Below are positions 1 through 8,378 of a stretch of DNA of 64,000 nucleotides, one piece after another. How positions within the stretch are numbered: the first letter of the stretch is position 1; each line of letters begins with the position of its first letter. The DNA is from Bryobacteraceae bacterium (GTDB lineage Bacteria; Acidobacteriota; Terriglobia; Bryobacterales; Bryobacteraceae), in the NCBI GenBank assembly GCA_030041495.1, contig JASHNT010000090.1:28119-92118 (forward strand), in the 5' to 3' direction. The notes under the pieces are model-generated. The model searched no databases. It had not been told where the DNA came from and saw only the letters and a program-made list of their open reading frames with translations. A program made the position numbers and the translations under genes.

Positions 1-1069
1 ATGGAACCAGCAGAACGGCCTTTAACGCCTGAACCGGATCTTTGAATCTGACCAACAGAGCTCCTCCGCCTGGCGTGAAGGCGATTTCGATGGGCGGAGC
101 CGCCAGCCCAGGTGAGACAGTGAGGGCGGGATTTCTCAGCAGGTCGGCGCCGCCGAATAAGGCGGATTTAAAGTAGGCCCCGAAACAGGAAAGTTCTGCA
201 TTGTAGTCACCGGGCAATACGTCCTCTAGACTGAACTGACCGTCCCCCTTCCATGCGGGTACATAGACCACGTCAGGGTGCCCACGTTGGCGCAGGCTAA
301 TATTGCAGGGGTCGAGGAGACGTATCACATCCGCGCGGCCGCCGACGGAGCGCATGACTCCCTGAATCGTCGGGGCCAGCACCATGTCGATCCAGACGCC
401 GCTAACATCGGCGTTCTGAACGCTCACCCTCGCCTCGCCCCGCCTGTTGTCCTGTTTCGCCAGAAGCCTGTACTCGCCCGGAGGCACATCGGGGACCGCG
501 AACTCCCCGGTGGCGACATCGAACTCGGAGCGGATCGGGTTATCAGGGCCTGTTCCCCGCACCAATTCGAAAATCACGCTGCCGGGAGGAAGATCGCTCT
601 TTATCCTGCCTGAGATTTCGAAACTCACGACGCCGGGAGCCAGATCGCCCTGCACCTTGCCTGAGATTTTGTACACAGGAGGCGCTGGGGGTTTCGTTGC
701 AGGCATAAGGCTGACGTGAAAGACGGCGTCCGGCGACGCCACGCTCAGTGTAAAGCTCTGGCTGTAGGGCGTAAATCCGGCTTTCTCGACATCGAAGAGG
801 TAAGGCCCCGCGATCAGCCCCTTGAAACGGAACTCGCCCCCCGGCCCGGATAACGCTTGTTGGACGTATGCGTCCAGTGGCGCCCCAGAAATGGCGACGT
901 TTGCCGCCTCACTAGGCGTTGACGCTCTGATTATGGACACGACTGCCTGCTCGGGCTTTCCCGTGACCCCATTCGTCACAGTGCCGTAGGCGGAATACTG
1001 TTCCTGGGCGAGGCCGAACCCGGACAAGGCAGGCAATACCGCAAGAGCGACTATAGAGATATGCAGAAT
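1..1069 (-). CDS. Secreted carboxypeptidase-regulatory-like domain protein (partial, runs off left edge)
   Basis: This open frame is absent from the supplied track because it leaves the window and has no ATG. Reading the minus strand gives a signal-peptide-like start (HISIVALAVLPALSG, then GLAQ) followed by a segment (YSAYGTVTNGVTGKPEQAVV ... GGEFRFKGLIAGPYLFDVEK) with the look of a CarboxypepD_reg/transthyretin-like beta-sandwich. Further beta-rich repeats of the type SGKVQGDLAPGVVSFE follow. Such modules are common in secreted acidobacterial proteins, but the role here is unknown. A strong Shine-Dalgarno-like GGGGAGG precedes the codons ATT (1069) and CTG (1066), so initiation may be non-canonical. 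The only in-frame ordinary start nearby is GTG at 1129, without an SD. The frame is open to position 1; the C-terminus is missing. Confidence 0.7.
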   Translation of the reverse strand, partial: MLHISIVALAVLPALSGFGLAQEQYSAYGTVTNGVTGKPEQAVVSIIRASTPSEAANVAISGAPLDAYVQQALSGPGGEFRFKGLIAGPYLFDVEKAGFTPYSQSFTLSVASPDAVFHVSLMPATKPPAPPVYKISGKVQGDLAPGVVSFEISGRIKSDLPPGSVIFELVRGTGPDNPIRSEFDVATGEFAVPDVPPGEYRLLAKQDNRRGEARVSVQNADVSGVWIDMVLAPTIQGVMRSVGGRADVIRLLDPCNISLRQRGHPDVVYVPAWKGDGQFSLEDVLPGDYNAELSCFGAYFKSALFGGADLLRNPALTVSPGLAAPPIEIAFTPGGGALLVRFKDPVQALKAVLLVP

Positions 1070-1139
1070 CGTACCTCCCCAGTCAGGCCTATCGTCCTTG
1101 GAGAGATTTGACTTTATGGAGCGATTCACGATGGCGTCC

Positions 1140-1180
1140 GCACTCATCGTGCACGACGCCGGCGTTCTCCAAACCTGACC
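1140..1180 (-). repeat. Degenerate second copy of the lysC 3' end
   Basis: On the minus strand this encodes SGLENAGVVHDECG, which matches the aspartokinase C-terminus SGLEKAVRAVHDECG encoded at 1681-1724. At DNA level the first 15 bases match 14/15 and a later block 12/14, with a 3-base length difference between them. The two copies are direct repeats flanking the hicB/hicA pair, about 540 bp apart. Confidence 0.7.
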
Positions 1181-1204
1181 ACGGGGCCTCCGAGACGCGT
1201 TTGT

Positions 1205-1411
1205 TCACAGGTGCTCGGGGCGGAGTCCCGTTGTTTAAAATTTGCGCGAGCAGGCCAGAACCGATCTCCTCGCCATCGTGAAAAGCGAACGTACAGTTCG
1301 GCCGGCAGGGCGGGCCAGCCTGCGGTGTGAACCTCTCTGCCAGACCACGTCCCAATCCTGAGCAGAGCCGCTAAAACTTTGCTGGGCCTTGGCCGACGGC
1401 CAGCGGCTCAT
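1205..1411 (-). pseudogene. hicA: hicA-type toxin, frameshifted remnant
   Basis: HicA is a small double-stranded-RNA-binding-fold mRNA interferase normally paired with HicB. Reading from the ATG at 1411, one base after the hicB stop, gives MSRWPSAKAQQ, then in another frame VLAALLRIG, then back in the first frame DVVWQRGSHRRLARPAGRTV. A third frame gives FAFHDGEEIGSGLLAQIL and a further shift gives TTGLRPEHL followed by a stop at 1205. Together these reproduce a complete HicA order, including the GSH catalytic-histidine motif, but with at least four indels. The track ORF 1089-1355 contains only the third piece. The toxin should therefore be inactive unless there is sequencing error. It is read as a decayed partner of hicB. 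Confidence 0.8.
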
Positions 1412-1412
1412 G

Positions 1413-1631
1413 TCACGGAGAAGACCCTTGCAAACGTTTCACGAACTTCTCCCCGTGATCGATGCAGTCGACGGCAACGCGCTGCGCGAGCGCTCTGACG
1501 GCTGCAGTCGCGGCTTCGCGGGTTGCACCGTAAGCCATTACGCCGGGCATGGCCTCAATATCGGCCCACCACCTGCCGTCTTCTTCGCGCCCGACCAGGA
1601 TGGGAATCGACTCCACAACGATCGTATCCAT
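1413..1631 (-). CDS. hicB: HicB-family antitoxin, probably orphaned
   Basis: The 72-residue product carries the compact HicB fold: strands IPILVGREEDGRWWADIEAM, then the conserved PGVMAYGATREAATAAVRAL turn-helix segment. In the family this fold binds and neutralises HicA; longer members add a ribbon-helix-helix or HTH domain for autoregulation, which is missing here. A GAGAGGA Shine-Dalgarno element sits 5 bases before the ATG. The gene starts 34 bases after the lysC stop and ends one base before the hicA remnant, so it probably rides on the cmk-lysC transcript. The reading frame is intact although its toxin is broken, so it is either a retained anti-toxin or simply not yet decayed. Confidence 0.8.
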   Translation of the reverse strand: MDTIVVESIPILVGREEDGRWWADIEAMPGVMAYGATREAATAAVRALAQRVAVDCIDHGEKFVKRLQGSSP

Positions 1632-1665
1632 TCGATCCTCTCGTTTTCGATTGTAGCCTTCGCGC

Positions 1666-3072
1666 TCACTTCCCTAATCCGCACTCGTCGTGCACCGCGC
1701 GCACCGCTTTCTCCAGGCCTGACCGGTTCACTACGATCGCGATGGTCAATTCACTCGAACCCTGGGCAATCGCGATGATGTTGATGCTGTGCTTAGAGAT
1801 CGCGGTAAAGATGCGGCCGGCCAGGCCCGGCGTTCCGCGCATGCCTTCGCCCACCACGGCGATCAGGCCTACGTGCGGGTCCACTTGCAGAGGTCTCAGA
1901 TATCCATGGGCGAATTCGAGCGCCAGATCTTCCTCTAAAAACTCTTTGGCACGTTCCAGCTCGGATTGCCGGACCAGGAAGCAGAAGCTTTGCTGGTAGC
2001 TCGAGCTGGTGATCGCCAGCAGCTCCACGTTCGCGCGAGCGAGAGCGTCGAGCGACCGCGCCATCACTTTGGTCCCGCTCAGCGCGGCGCTGGCCGGCTC
2101 GATCGAAACCAAGGCCACGTCGGCCATCGAGGTCACCGCATGCACTCCCTGCGGAGATTCCACCTTGGGCACGATCCGCGTGCCGGGCTTCTCCGGAGCG
2201 AAACTGTTTTTGCTCCACACCGGAATGCCCCGCTCGGCCAAAGGCGCGAGGGTACGAGGATGCAGCACCTTGGCTCCGTTATAGGCGAGCTCGGCGGCTT
2301 CGGCGTAGGTGATCGCGTCCAGCACTTGCGCGTTCGGGGCAAGACGCGGGTCGGCGGTCATGATGCCGTCGACGTCGGTCCAGATCCACAACTCGCGCGC
2401 ATCCAGGGCCGCTGCCAGAATCGACGCCGAAAAATCCGAGCCCCCGCGGCCCAGGGTCGTCGGACGGCCGTCGAGAGTCGAGCCATTGAACCCGGTCACC
2501 ACCGGCAAAACCCGTTTTTCCAGCAATGGGCGCAGGACCTTGACGACGCGTTGCCGGGTCGGCTCCATCAGCGGGGAGGCGTTGCCGAACAAAGCGTCGG
2601 TGGCGACGATCTCCGCCGCGTTGACGGCTGCGGCGGGAATGCCGCGAGCTTCCAAGTACTCGGCCATCAGGAGGGCCGACAAGCGCTCGCCCACCGCCAC
2701 GGCTTCGTCTACGGAGCGCGGCGGACGCTCCCCCAGCATGAGAATGCCTTTGGCGATGCGGCTGAAATCCTCGATCAAGGCGCGAATGCCTGCCACGGCA
2801 GCGGGTTGGCGCTCCGGCGGAAGCAGAAGGCTGCAACACTCCATGTGACGGGCGGAGAGCTGGTGCAGGTTCGCTTCGAGATCGGTTTGGTCGCCGGCCT
2901 CGGCCTTGCGCAGAGTGTCGAGCAGAAGGTCGGTGATCTTGGACATGGCCGACACCACCACTACCATGGGCCCGTGCGCATGCTGTTCCGCGGCCAAGCC
3001 GGCGGCGACGCGGATGCGGTCGGCCGAGCCCATGCTCGTGCCGCCGAATTTCATTACCAGTAAGTTGTCCAT
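1666..3072 (-). CDS. lysC: Aspartate kinase (monofunctional, two ACT domains)
   Basis: Aspartokinase phosphorylates aspartate, the first step to lysine, threonine, methionine and diaminopimelate, in the cytoplasm. The 468-residue length fits the monofunctional LysC type. The N-terminus has the kinase signature MKFGGTSMGSADRI, and the aspartate/ATP site is represented by GRGGSDFSASILAAAL and WTDVDGIMTADPR. The C-terminal third holds two ACT-like segments (VALVSIEPASAALSGTKVM and GLIAVVGEGMRGTPGLAGR), typical of feedback control by end-product amino acids. It follows cmk by 18 bases, so the two are likely cotranscribed. The end of the gene (SGLEKAVRAVHDECG) is repeated in degenerate form beyond hicBA. 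An alternative start is Met7. Confidence 0.95.
   Translation of the reverse strand: MDNLLVMKFGGTSMGSADRIRVAAGLAAEQHAHGPMVVVVSAMSKITDLLLDTLRKAEAGDQTDLEANLHQLSARHMECCSLLLPPERQPAAVAGIRALIEDFSRIAKGILMLGERPPRSVDEAVAVGERLSALLMAEYLEARGIPAAAVNAAEIVATDALFGNASPLMEPTRQRVVKVLRPLLEKRVLPVVTGFNGSTLDGRPTTLGRGGSDFSASILAAALDARELWIWTDVDGIMTADPRLAPNAQVLDAITYAEAAELAYNGAKVLHPRTLAPLAERGIPVWSKNSFAPEKPGTRIVPKVESPQGVHAVTSMADVALVSIEPASAALSGTKVMARSLDALARANVELLAITSSSYQQSFCFLVRQSELERAKEFLEEDLALEFAHGYLRPLQVDPHVGLIAVVGEGMRGTPGLAGRIFTAISKHSINIIAIAQGSSELTIAIVVNRSGLEKAVRAVHDECGLGK
1681..1724 (-). repeat. lysC 3'-terminal copy of the direct repeat flanking hicBA
   Basis: This is the intact copy, inside the aspartokinase C-terminal codons, of the sequence found again at 1140-1180. 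The flanking arrangement (lysC end, hicB, hicA remnant, lysC-end relic, all in one orientation) is that expected if hicBA was inserted at, or duplicated with, the 3' end of lysC. Confidence 0.65.
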
Positions 3073-3090
3073 TCGTGAATGAGGAGTCCG

Positions 3091-3741
3091 TTAGTTGGAG
3101 GTGCGCTTTCGCACCAATTTGAGTATCGCTTCTTCCACTTGCTGCGGCGTGAGACCGCTGGTGTCCAAGTATTCCGCATCCGGCGCCTGCGCCAGCGGAG
3201 CTTCCGCGCGGGTGCGGTCGCGGTGGTCGCGTTCGGAGATCTGCCGGGCGACGTGTTCGGGGGAGAGTCCGGTTTCGGCCGCGCGGCGGCGCGCCCGTTC
3301 CGCCGGGTCCGCATCCAGGTAGATTTTGACCTGGGCGTCCGGAAACACTACTGTGCCGATGTCGCGGCCCTCCATCACCGCGGACTGGGAGGCCGCGATG
3401 CGGCGCTGCTCCTCGCGCATGGCCCGGCGCACCCCGCCGCAGGCGGCGACTTTGGAGGCTGCCTCTCCGATTTCCGCCTCGCGGATGGCGGCGGTCACGT
3501 CGGCGCCGTTCAATAGAACGCGGCCGTCGGGAAACTCGATGTGGGCCTGCCGGGCGAGCTGTTCCAGGCGGTGCAGGTCGTCCAGGGGCACCTGGTTCTG
3601 GATTGCCCACAGCGCCACCGCGCGGTACATGGCCCCAGAATCGATATATAGGTAGCCCAATCGATTGGCGACGGATCGGGCCACCGTGCTTTTGCCGGCG
3701 CCGGCCGGCCCGTCGATAGCCACAATGACGCTCTTAGCCAT
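3091..3741 (-). CDS. cmk: Cytidylate kinase
   Basis: Cmk transfers phosphate from ATP to CMP and dCMP in pyrimidine nucleotide metabolism. The track ORF begins at 3804, but the family start is MAKSVIVAIDGPAGAGKST, placing the ATG at 3741 and giving 216 residues, close to the usual length. The P-loop GPAGAGKST lies at about residues 10-18, followed by LGYLYIDSGAMYRAVALWA, the conserved NMP-binding region. VMEGRDIGTVVFPDAQVKIY is the conserved central motif and ERARRRAAE the lid-type arginine segment. It heads a likely cmk-lysC-hicB transcription unit and is divergent from the RND operon, with about 200 bp between them. Confidence 0.95.
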   Translation of the reverse strand: MAKSVIVAIDGPAGAGKSTVARSVANRLGYLYIDSGAMYRAVALWAIQNQVPLDDLHRLEQLARQAHIEFPDGRVLLNGADVTAAIREAEIGEAASKVAACGGVRRAMREEQRRIAASQSAVMEGRDIGTVVFPDAQVKIYLDADPAERARRRAAETGLSPEHVARQISERDHRDRTRAEAPLAQAPDAEYLDTSGLTPQQVEEAILKLVRKRTSN

Positions 3742-3947
3742 TCGCCAAATACACGCCCTCTGTTGCCAGTATGGCGTACCGGAAGGAAGGGCCGCAAAAT
3801 CCAACGCGCAAGCGGCCCAGGTTGAGTGGGAAGATGGTGGGGTGGCGTAACCTACGGCGTAAAGGTTACGCCTTTAAATCGAACGATTACCCTGCCATTG
3901 TGCGAATGCGCAGGCGCTTGCGGCGAAGTATACTTAACCTGATACCT

Positions 3948-5252
3948 GTGAAAGTTTTTACTCAACCTCGAAATCTGGTGCTCCTGGCCCTGGCGGCCTT
4001 GATGATCCTGGCAGGCTGTAGTTCGTCGCCGAGCGACGCGGAAGGAGGCGGCGGCAAGAAGGGCAAAGGCAAAGGCTTCGGCGGAGCCGGGGCCGCTGTG
4101 CCGGTGCTGGTGGCGACCGCGGTTCAGCGGGATGTTCCGGTCCAGGTCGCGGCCGTGGGCACCGTGGAAGCCTACACGCCGATCAGCGTGAAATCGCTGG
4201 TCACCGGTGAAATCACCAACGTGTACTTCAAAGAGGGCGATTACGTCCACGCCGGCGACAAGCTGTTCACGGTGGACGACCGGGCCTATCAGCAGCAGTT
4301 GAAGCAGGCGGAAGCCAATCTGAAGAAGGATCAGTTTATCGCCACGCAAGCCGAGGCGAATCTGAAGCGCGATGAATCCAGCCTGAAATACGCCCAAAGC
4401 ACCGCGGAGCGCTATCAGGGCCTGCTCAAGGACGGTATTGTTCCGCGGGATCAGGTGGAGCAGTTAACCTCCAGCGCGAACGCCTCCGCGAATACCGTGG
4501 CCGCCGATCAGGCCGCGATCGAGAGCGCGCAGGCGCAAATTTCCGCCGACCAGGCCGCCATCAGCAACATCAACGTTCAAATCGGATGGTGCACCCAGTA
4601 CGCCACCATCGACGGCCGCACGGGAAACGTGTCGGTGAAGAAAGGCAACGTGGTCACGGCGAATTCGCAGGAAGTGCTCACCATTAACCAGGTGACGCCG
4701 ATCTACGTCACCTTCGCGATTCCGGAAGCCAGGCTTTCCGACGTCCGCAAGTACATGGCGCTGGGCAAACTGCCGGTATTCGCCAAACCCCAGGACGATA
4801 ACGGGTCGGGCGAGGAGGGCGAGATTACGTTCATCGATAACGCCGTCGATACCACCACCGGTACGATCAAGCTGAAGGGCACCTTCCAGAACAAGGACTT
4901 GAAACTCTGGCCGGGGCAGTTCCTTAACGTGACTCTGCGCCTGACCACTATGCCCAATGCGATTACGGTCCCCAATGAGGCGGTGCAAAACGGCCAGGAC
5001 GGGCAGTTCGTGTATGTGGTCGGCAGCGACAACAAGGTCGAGGACCGGCCGGTGACCGTCGGCGAGAGGGTGGACCAGGACCTGGTAATCATGAAGGGTC
5101 TGGAGGCGGGAGAAACGGTCGTCACCCAAGGCCAGTTGCGCTTGCAGCCCGGCTCGCTGGTGAGCGTCGGGGAGGGCCCGGGTGGAGGGCGCGGTAGGGG
5201 TCGCGGCAAGCAGAAATCCACTGCGGATAGCGCCCCGAGCGGCAAGGGCTAG
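3948..5252 (+). CDS. RND efflux periplasmic adaptor lipoprotein (MdtA-like)
   Basis: Membrane fusion protein linking an RND pump to an outer-membrane channel. I take the GTG at 3948 because it gives MKVFTQPRNLVLLALAALMI ending in the lipobox LAGC, a compact lipoprotein signal; ATG 3906 or the track start at 3771 are alternatives and no clear SD decides. The lipoyl-like half-motif TPISVKSLVTGEITNVYFKE is followed by a long coiled-coil hairpin (LKQAEANLKKD ... AIESAQAQISADQAAI), then the second lipoyl half and beta-barrel (VTPIYVTFAIPEARLSDVR). The C-terminus is an RG-rich tail (GGGRGRGRGK). It is followed by two permeases at 5277 and 8378, the MdtABC arrangement. Confidence 0.9.
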   Translation: MKVFTQPRNLVLLALAALMILAGCSSSPSDAEGGGGKKGKGKGFGGAGAAVPVLVATAVQRDVPVQVAAVGTVEAYTPISVKSLVTGEITNVYFKEGDYVHAGDKLFTVDDRAYQQQLKQAEANLKKDQFIATQAEANLKRDESSLKYAQSTAERYQGLLKDGIVPRDQVEQLTSSANASANTVAADQAAIESAQAQISADQAAISNINVQIGWCTQYATIDGRTGNVSVKKGNVVTANSQEVLTINQVTPIYVTFAIPEARLSDVRKYMALGKLPVFAKPQDDNGSGEEGEITFIDNAVDTTTGTIKLKGTFQNKDLKLWPGQFLNVTLRLTTMPNAITVPNEAVQNGQDGQFVYVVGSDNKVEDRPVTVGERVDQDLVIMKGLEAGETVVTQGQLRLQPGSLVSVGEGPGGGRGRGRGKQKSTADSAPSGKG

Positions 5253-5276
5253 CGGTAGCATAGATCGGGAGCGAGC

Positions 5277-8200
5277 GTGAACCTCTCCGAAATCTTCATC
5301 AGGCGACCCATCGCCACCAGCCTGCTGATGGCGGCAATCGCGCTGTTCGGAGTGGTGGCCTACCGCACGCTGCCAGTCAGCGATTTGCCGAGCGTCGATT
5401 ACCCGACTCTCGACGTGCAAGCCAATCTCCCGGGAGCCGACCCGGCCACCATGGCTTCTTCCGTGGCCACCGTGTTGGAGCGGCAATTTACCACCATCGC
5501 CGGCCTGGACTCGATGACGTCGTCGAGCGGCACCGGCCAGACCCGGATCACGCTGCAATTCAGCCTGGACCGCGACATCGACAGCGCGGCGGTAGACGTG
5601 CAAACCGCCATCGCCGAGGTGACCCCTCTGCTGCCGCCGGGCATGCCCGCGCCGCCGTCGTTCCGCAAGAATAACCCCGCCGACCAGCCGATCATGCAAT
5701 TGACCGTCACCTCGCCCACGATGGAGATGAGCGCCCTGGATGATGTGGCCGAGAACATCGTTATGCCGCGCATTTCGTTGGTCGACGGAGTCTCGCAGGT
5801 GCAGGTGCAGGGACAGCAAAAGTACGCGGTGCGGGTGCAGGTGGATCCGGACAAGCTGGTGTCCAAGCGCATCGGATTGAATGAGGTGGACCAGGCGATC
5901 GCCAACTGGAACCCCAATCTGCCCACCGGCACCTTGTACGGCCCGCAGCAAACCTACACCATCACCACTAACGCCGAGTTGCAGAACGCGGCTCAATTCG
6001 CCAACATCGTGGTGGCCTACCGCGACGGCGCTCCGATCCGGCTGGGCGAAGTGGCCGACGTGGTGGACAGCGTGCAAGACACGCGCCAGGCCGCCTGGAT
6101 GTACGACGCCGAGGGGCAGGAGCGCTCCATCCAGTTGCAGGTGATGCGCCAGCCCGGCGCGAACACCATCCAAGTGACCGACGCGATCCGCGCGATTCTT
6201 CCCACGCTATCGGCGCAGATTCCGCCCGCGGCCAACGTGCGTGTGCGCTTCGACCGCTCGAAGAACATCCGCAAGTCCTTCACCGATATTCAAGTGACAA
6301 TGTTGATCACGCTGGTGCTGGTGATCGGCGTGATTTTCGCGTTCCTGCGAAATCCCTCGGCCACCATCATCCCCAGCATGGCCCTGCCGTTCGCGCTGCT
6401 GGGCACCTTTGCCATCATGGCGGTGCTCAATTACAGCCTGGATGAGCTTTCGCTGATGGCGCTGATTCTTTCGATCGGGTTCGTGGTGGACGATGCCATC
6501 GTGATGTTGGAAAACATCATGCGCCATATCGAATCGGGCGAGACGCCTTACGAAGCCGCGCTGCGTGGGTCGAAGGAGATCGGCTTCACCATCATCTCCA
6601 TGACTGTCTCCCTGGCGGCGGTGTTCATTCCGGTGCTGTTCATGGGCGGCATTCTGGGACGGCTGTTCCGCGAGTTCGCTGTGACCATCACCACCGCGAT
6701 TCTGGTTTCCGGCTTGGTCTCCATCACGCTGACGCCAATGCTGTGCAGCCGCTTCCTCCGGCCGCACGCACCCGGCTCGCAGCCGGCTTGGTCGCGCGCG
6801 GCGGAGTGGATGTTTCAGAAGACGCTGCACTTTTACGAATGGAGCTTGCGTGGGGTGCTTCGCTGGCGCCCCCTCATGCTGGCGGTGTTCTTCGCAGTGC
6901 TGGGCGTGACGGGATACCTGTTCGACAAAGTCCCCAAAGGGTTCATCCCGGATACCGACGAAGACCAGTTGCGCGTGAACATGCAGGCCGCGCAGGGGAC
7001 CGCGTTCGACCGCATGGTGACCTACCAGAAACGTCTGGCTGACATCATCCGCAAGGATCCCAACGTCGACAACTTTCTGGCCAACGTCAGCAACGGCAAT
7101 TACAACCAGATGCAAATTACGCTGAAGCCGCGCGATCAACGTCCGCTTTCCGCGCAGCAACTGGTCGACAAACTGCGGCCGCAGTTGTCCAACTTCGCGG
7201 GCTTCAAGGTGTTCATCAACCTGCCCCCGGCGATCCGCGTGGGCGGCCGGCAGAGCAACAGCAACTACCAATACACCTTGCAGGGCGTCGACACGGATGA
7301 GCTGTTCAAGTGGGGCCAGATCATGGAGGACGAGATCGGCAAGTTACCCGAGGTCAATGACGTCTCCACCGACCTCCAAATCAAGAACCCGCTGATGACG
7401 GTGAAAATCGACCGCGAGCGCGCGGCGCTTTATGGCCTGGACGCCAGGCAGATTGAAAACGCTCTCTACAGCGCCTACGGACCGGAGCTGACCAGCAATA
7501 TCTACACCCCCCTCAATCAGTACGAAGTGCTGGAGGAGATGAAGCCGAAATACCAGGAGTGGACCGACTACCTGTCCAAGATCTACTTCAAGGCCGGCAA
7601 CGGACAACTGGTGCCGCTGGATTCGCTCGCGACGGTGAAGCCGGACGTGGGGCCGCAGAGCATCGCCCATTCGGGCGAGTTGCCCTCCGTGACGGTTTCC
7701 TTCGGACTGAAAACCGGCGTCAGCCTGGGCACGGCGGTCGACAAGGTTACTGATCTCGCCAACCGCATCCTTCCCAAGGACATCACCGGCGGTTTCTCGG
7801 GCAACGCGCAAATGTTCGAGGAGTCGCTGGCCAATTTAACGCTGCTGCTGATCGTGGCGATCGGCGTGGTGTACATCGTGCTCGGCGTGCTGTATGAGAG
7901 CTACATCCACCCCATCACCATTCTTTCGGGACTGCCCTCGGCCGGCGTGGGCGCGCTGCTCACGCTGATCCTGTTCCACAACGAGCTCAACATTTATTCG
8001 TTTGTCGGACTGGTGATGCTGGTGGGCATCGTCAAGAAAAATGCCATCATGCAAATCGACTTCGCGCTGGAAGCCGAGCGCAAGCACGGCAAAAATCCGG
8101 CTGATGCGATCTATGAAGGCTGTCTGATCCGTTTCCGCCCCATCATGATGACCACCATGGCGGCGATGCTGGGCGCGGTGCCGCTGGCGCTGGGATACGG

Positions 8201-8378
8201 CTCCGGCGGCGAAGCGCGCCGTCCGCTGGGTCTGGTGGTCGTGGGAGGGCTGTTGTTCTCGCAGCTAATGACTCTTTATCTGACGCCGGTGGTGTACACC
8301 TATATGGCGGGTATCGTGGGCTGGTTCCGGACGCGCAAGAGCGGCGCGTTTGAGCCTGCCGCGGAGTTTGGGGACTGA
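5277..8378 (+). CDS. RND efflux permease 1 (MdtB/C-like)
   Basis: Proton-driven inner-membrane pump subunit of 1033 residues, the usual RND length. It starts at a GTG after a GGGAGCGA element. MNLSEIFIRRPIATSLLMAA is the family's first transmembrane segment. The TM4 proton-relay pair is present in GFVVDDAIVMLEN and the TM10 lysine in VGIVKKNAIMQIDFAL. GFIPDTDEDQLRVNMQ is a porter-domain motif. The stop overlaps the start of the next permease by one base (TGATG), so the two are translationally coupled and probably form a mixed trimer as in MdtBC. Substrate cannot be told from sequence. No outer-membrane factor gene is adjacent, so a TolC-type partner encoded elsewhere is inferred. Confidence 0.93.
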   Translation: MNLSEIFIRRPIATSLLMAAIALFGVVAYRTLPVSDLPSVDYPTLDVQANLPGADPATMASSVATVLERQFTTIAGLDSMTSSSGTGQTRITLQFSLDRDIDSAAVDVQTAIAEVTPLLPPGMPAPPSFRKNNPADQPIMQLTVTSPTMEMSALDDVAENIVMPRISLVDGVSQVQVQGQQKYAVRVQVDPDKLVSKRIGLNEVDQAIANWNPNLPTGTLYGPQQTYTITTNAELQNAAQFANIVVAYRDGAPIRLGEVADVVDSVQDTRQAAWMYDAEGQERSIQLQVMRQPGANTIQVTDAIRAILPTLSAQIPPAANVRVRFDRSKNIRKSFTDIQVTMLITLVLVIGVIFAFLRNPSATIIPSMALPFALLGTFAIMAVLNYSLDELSLMALILSIGFVVDDAIVMLENIMRHIESGETPYEAALRGSKEIGFTIISMTVSLAAVFIPVLFMGGILGRLFREFAVTITTAILVSGLVSITLTPMLCSRFLRPHAPGSQPAWSRAAEWMFQKTLHFYEWSLRGVLRWRPLMLAVFFAVLGVTGYLFDKVPKGFIPDTDEDQLRVNMQAAQGTAFDRMVTYQKRLADIIRKDPNVDNFLANVSNGNYNQMQITLKPRDQRPLSAQQLVDKLRPQLSNFAGFKVFINLPPAIRVGGRQSNSNYQYTLQGVDTDELFKWGQIMEDEIGKLPEVNDVSTDLQIKNPLMTVKIDRERAALYGLDARQIENALYSAYGPELTSNIYTPLNQYEVLEEMKPKYQEWTDYLSKIYFKAGNGQLVPLDSLATVKPDVGPQSIAHSGELPSVTVSFGLKTGVSLGTAVDKVTDLANRILPKDITGGFSGNAQMFEESLANLTLLLIVAIGVVYIVLGVLYESYIHPITILSGLPSAGVGALLTLILFHNELNIYSFVGLVMLVGIVKKNAIMQIDFALEAERKHGKNPADAIYEGCLIRFRPIMMTTMAAMLGAVPLALGYGSGGEARRPLGLVVVGGLLFSQLMTLYLTPVVYTYMAGIVGWFRTRKSGAFEPAAEFGD

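Noticed and set aside
278-719. Plus-strand ORFs at 278-613 and 447-719
   Set aside because: They are antisense shadows of the edge-truncated minus-strand gene, which has a signal peptide and domain-like sequence.
1089-1355. ORF 1089-1355 as a real 88-residue gene
   Set aside because: It joins an out-of-frame HicA piece to the lysC-end relic and is not a coherent protein.
1389-3610. Long ORFs opposite or out of frame with lysC and cmk (1389-1778, 1523-1999, 1966-3063, 2279-3610)
   Set aside because: Arg/His/Gly-rich shadow translations with no family features; the real genes cover this region.
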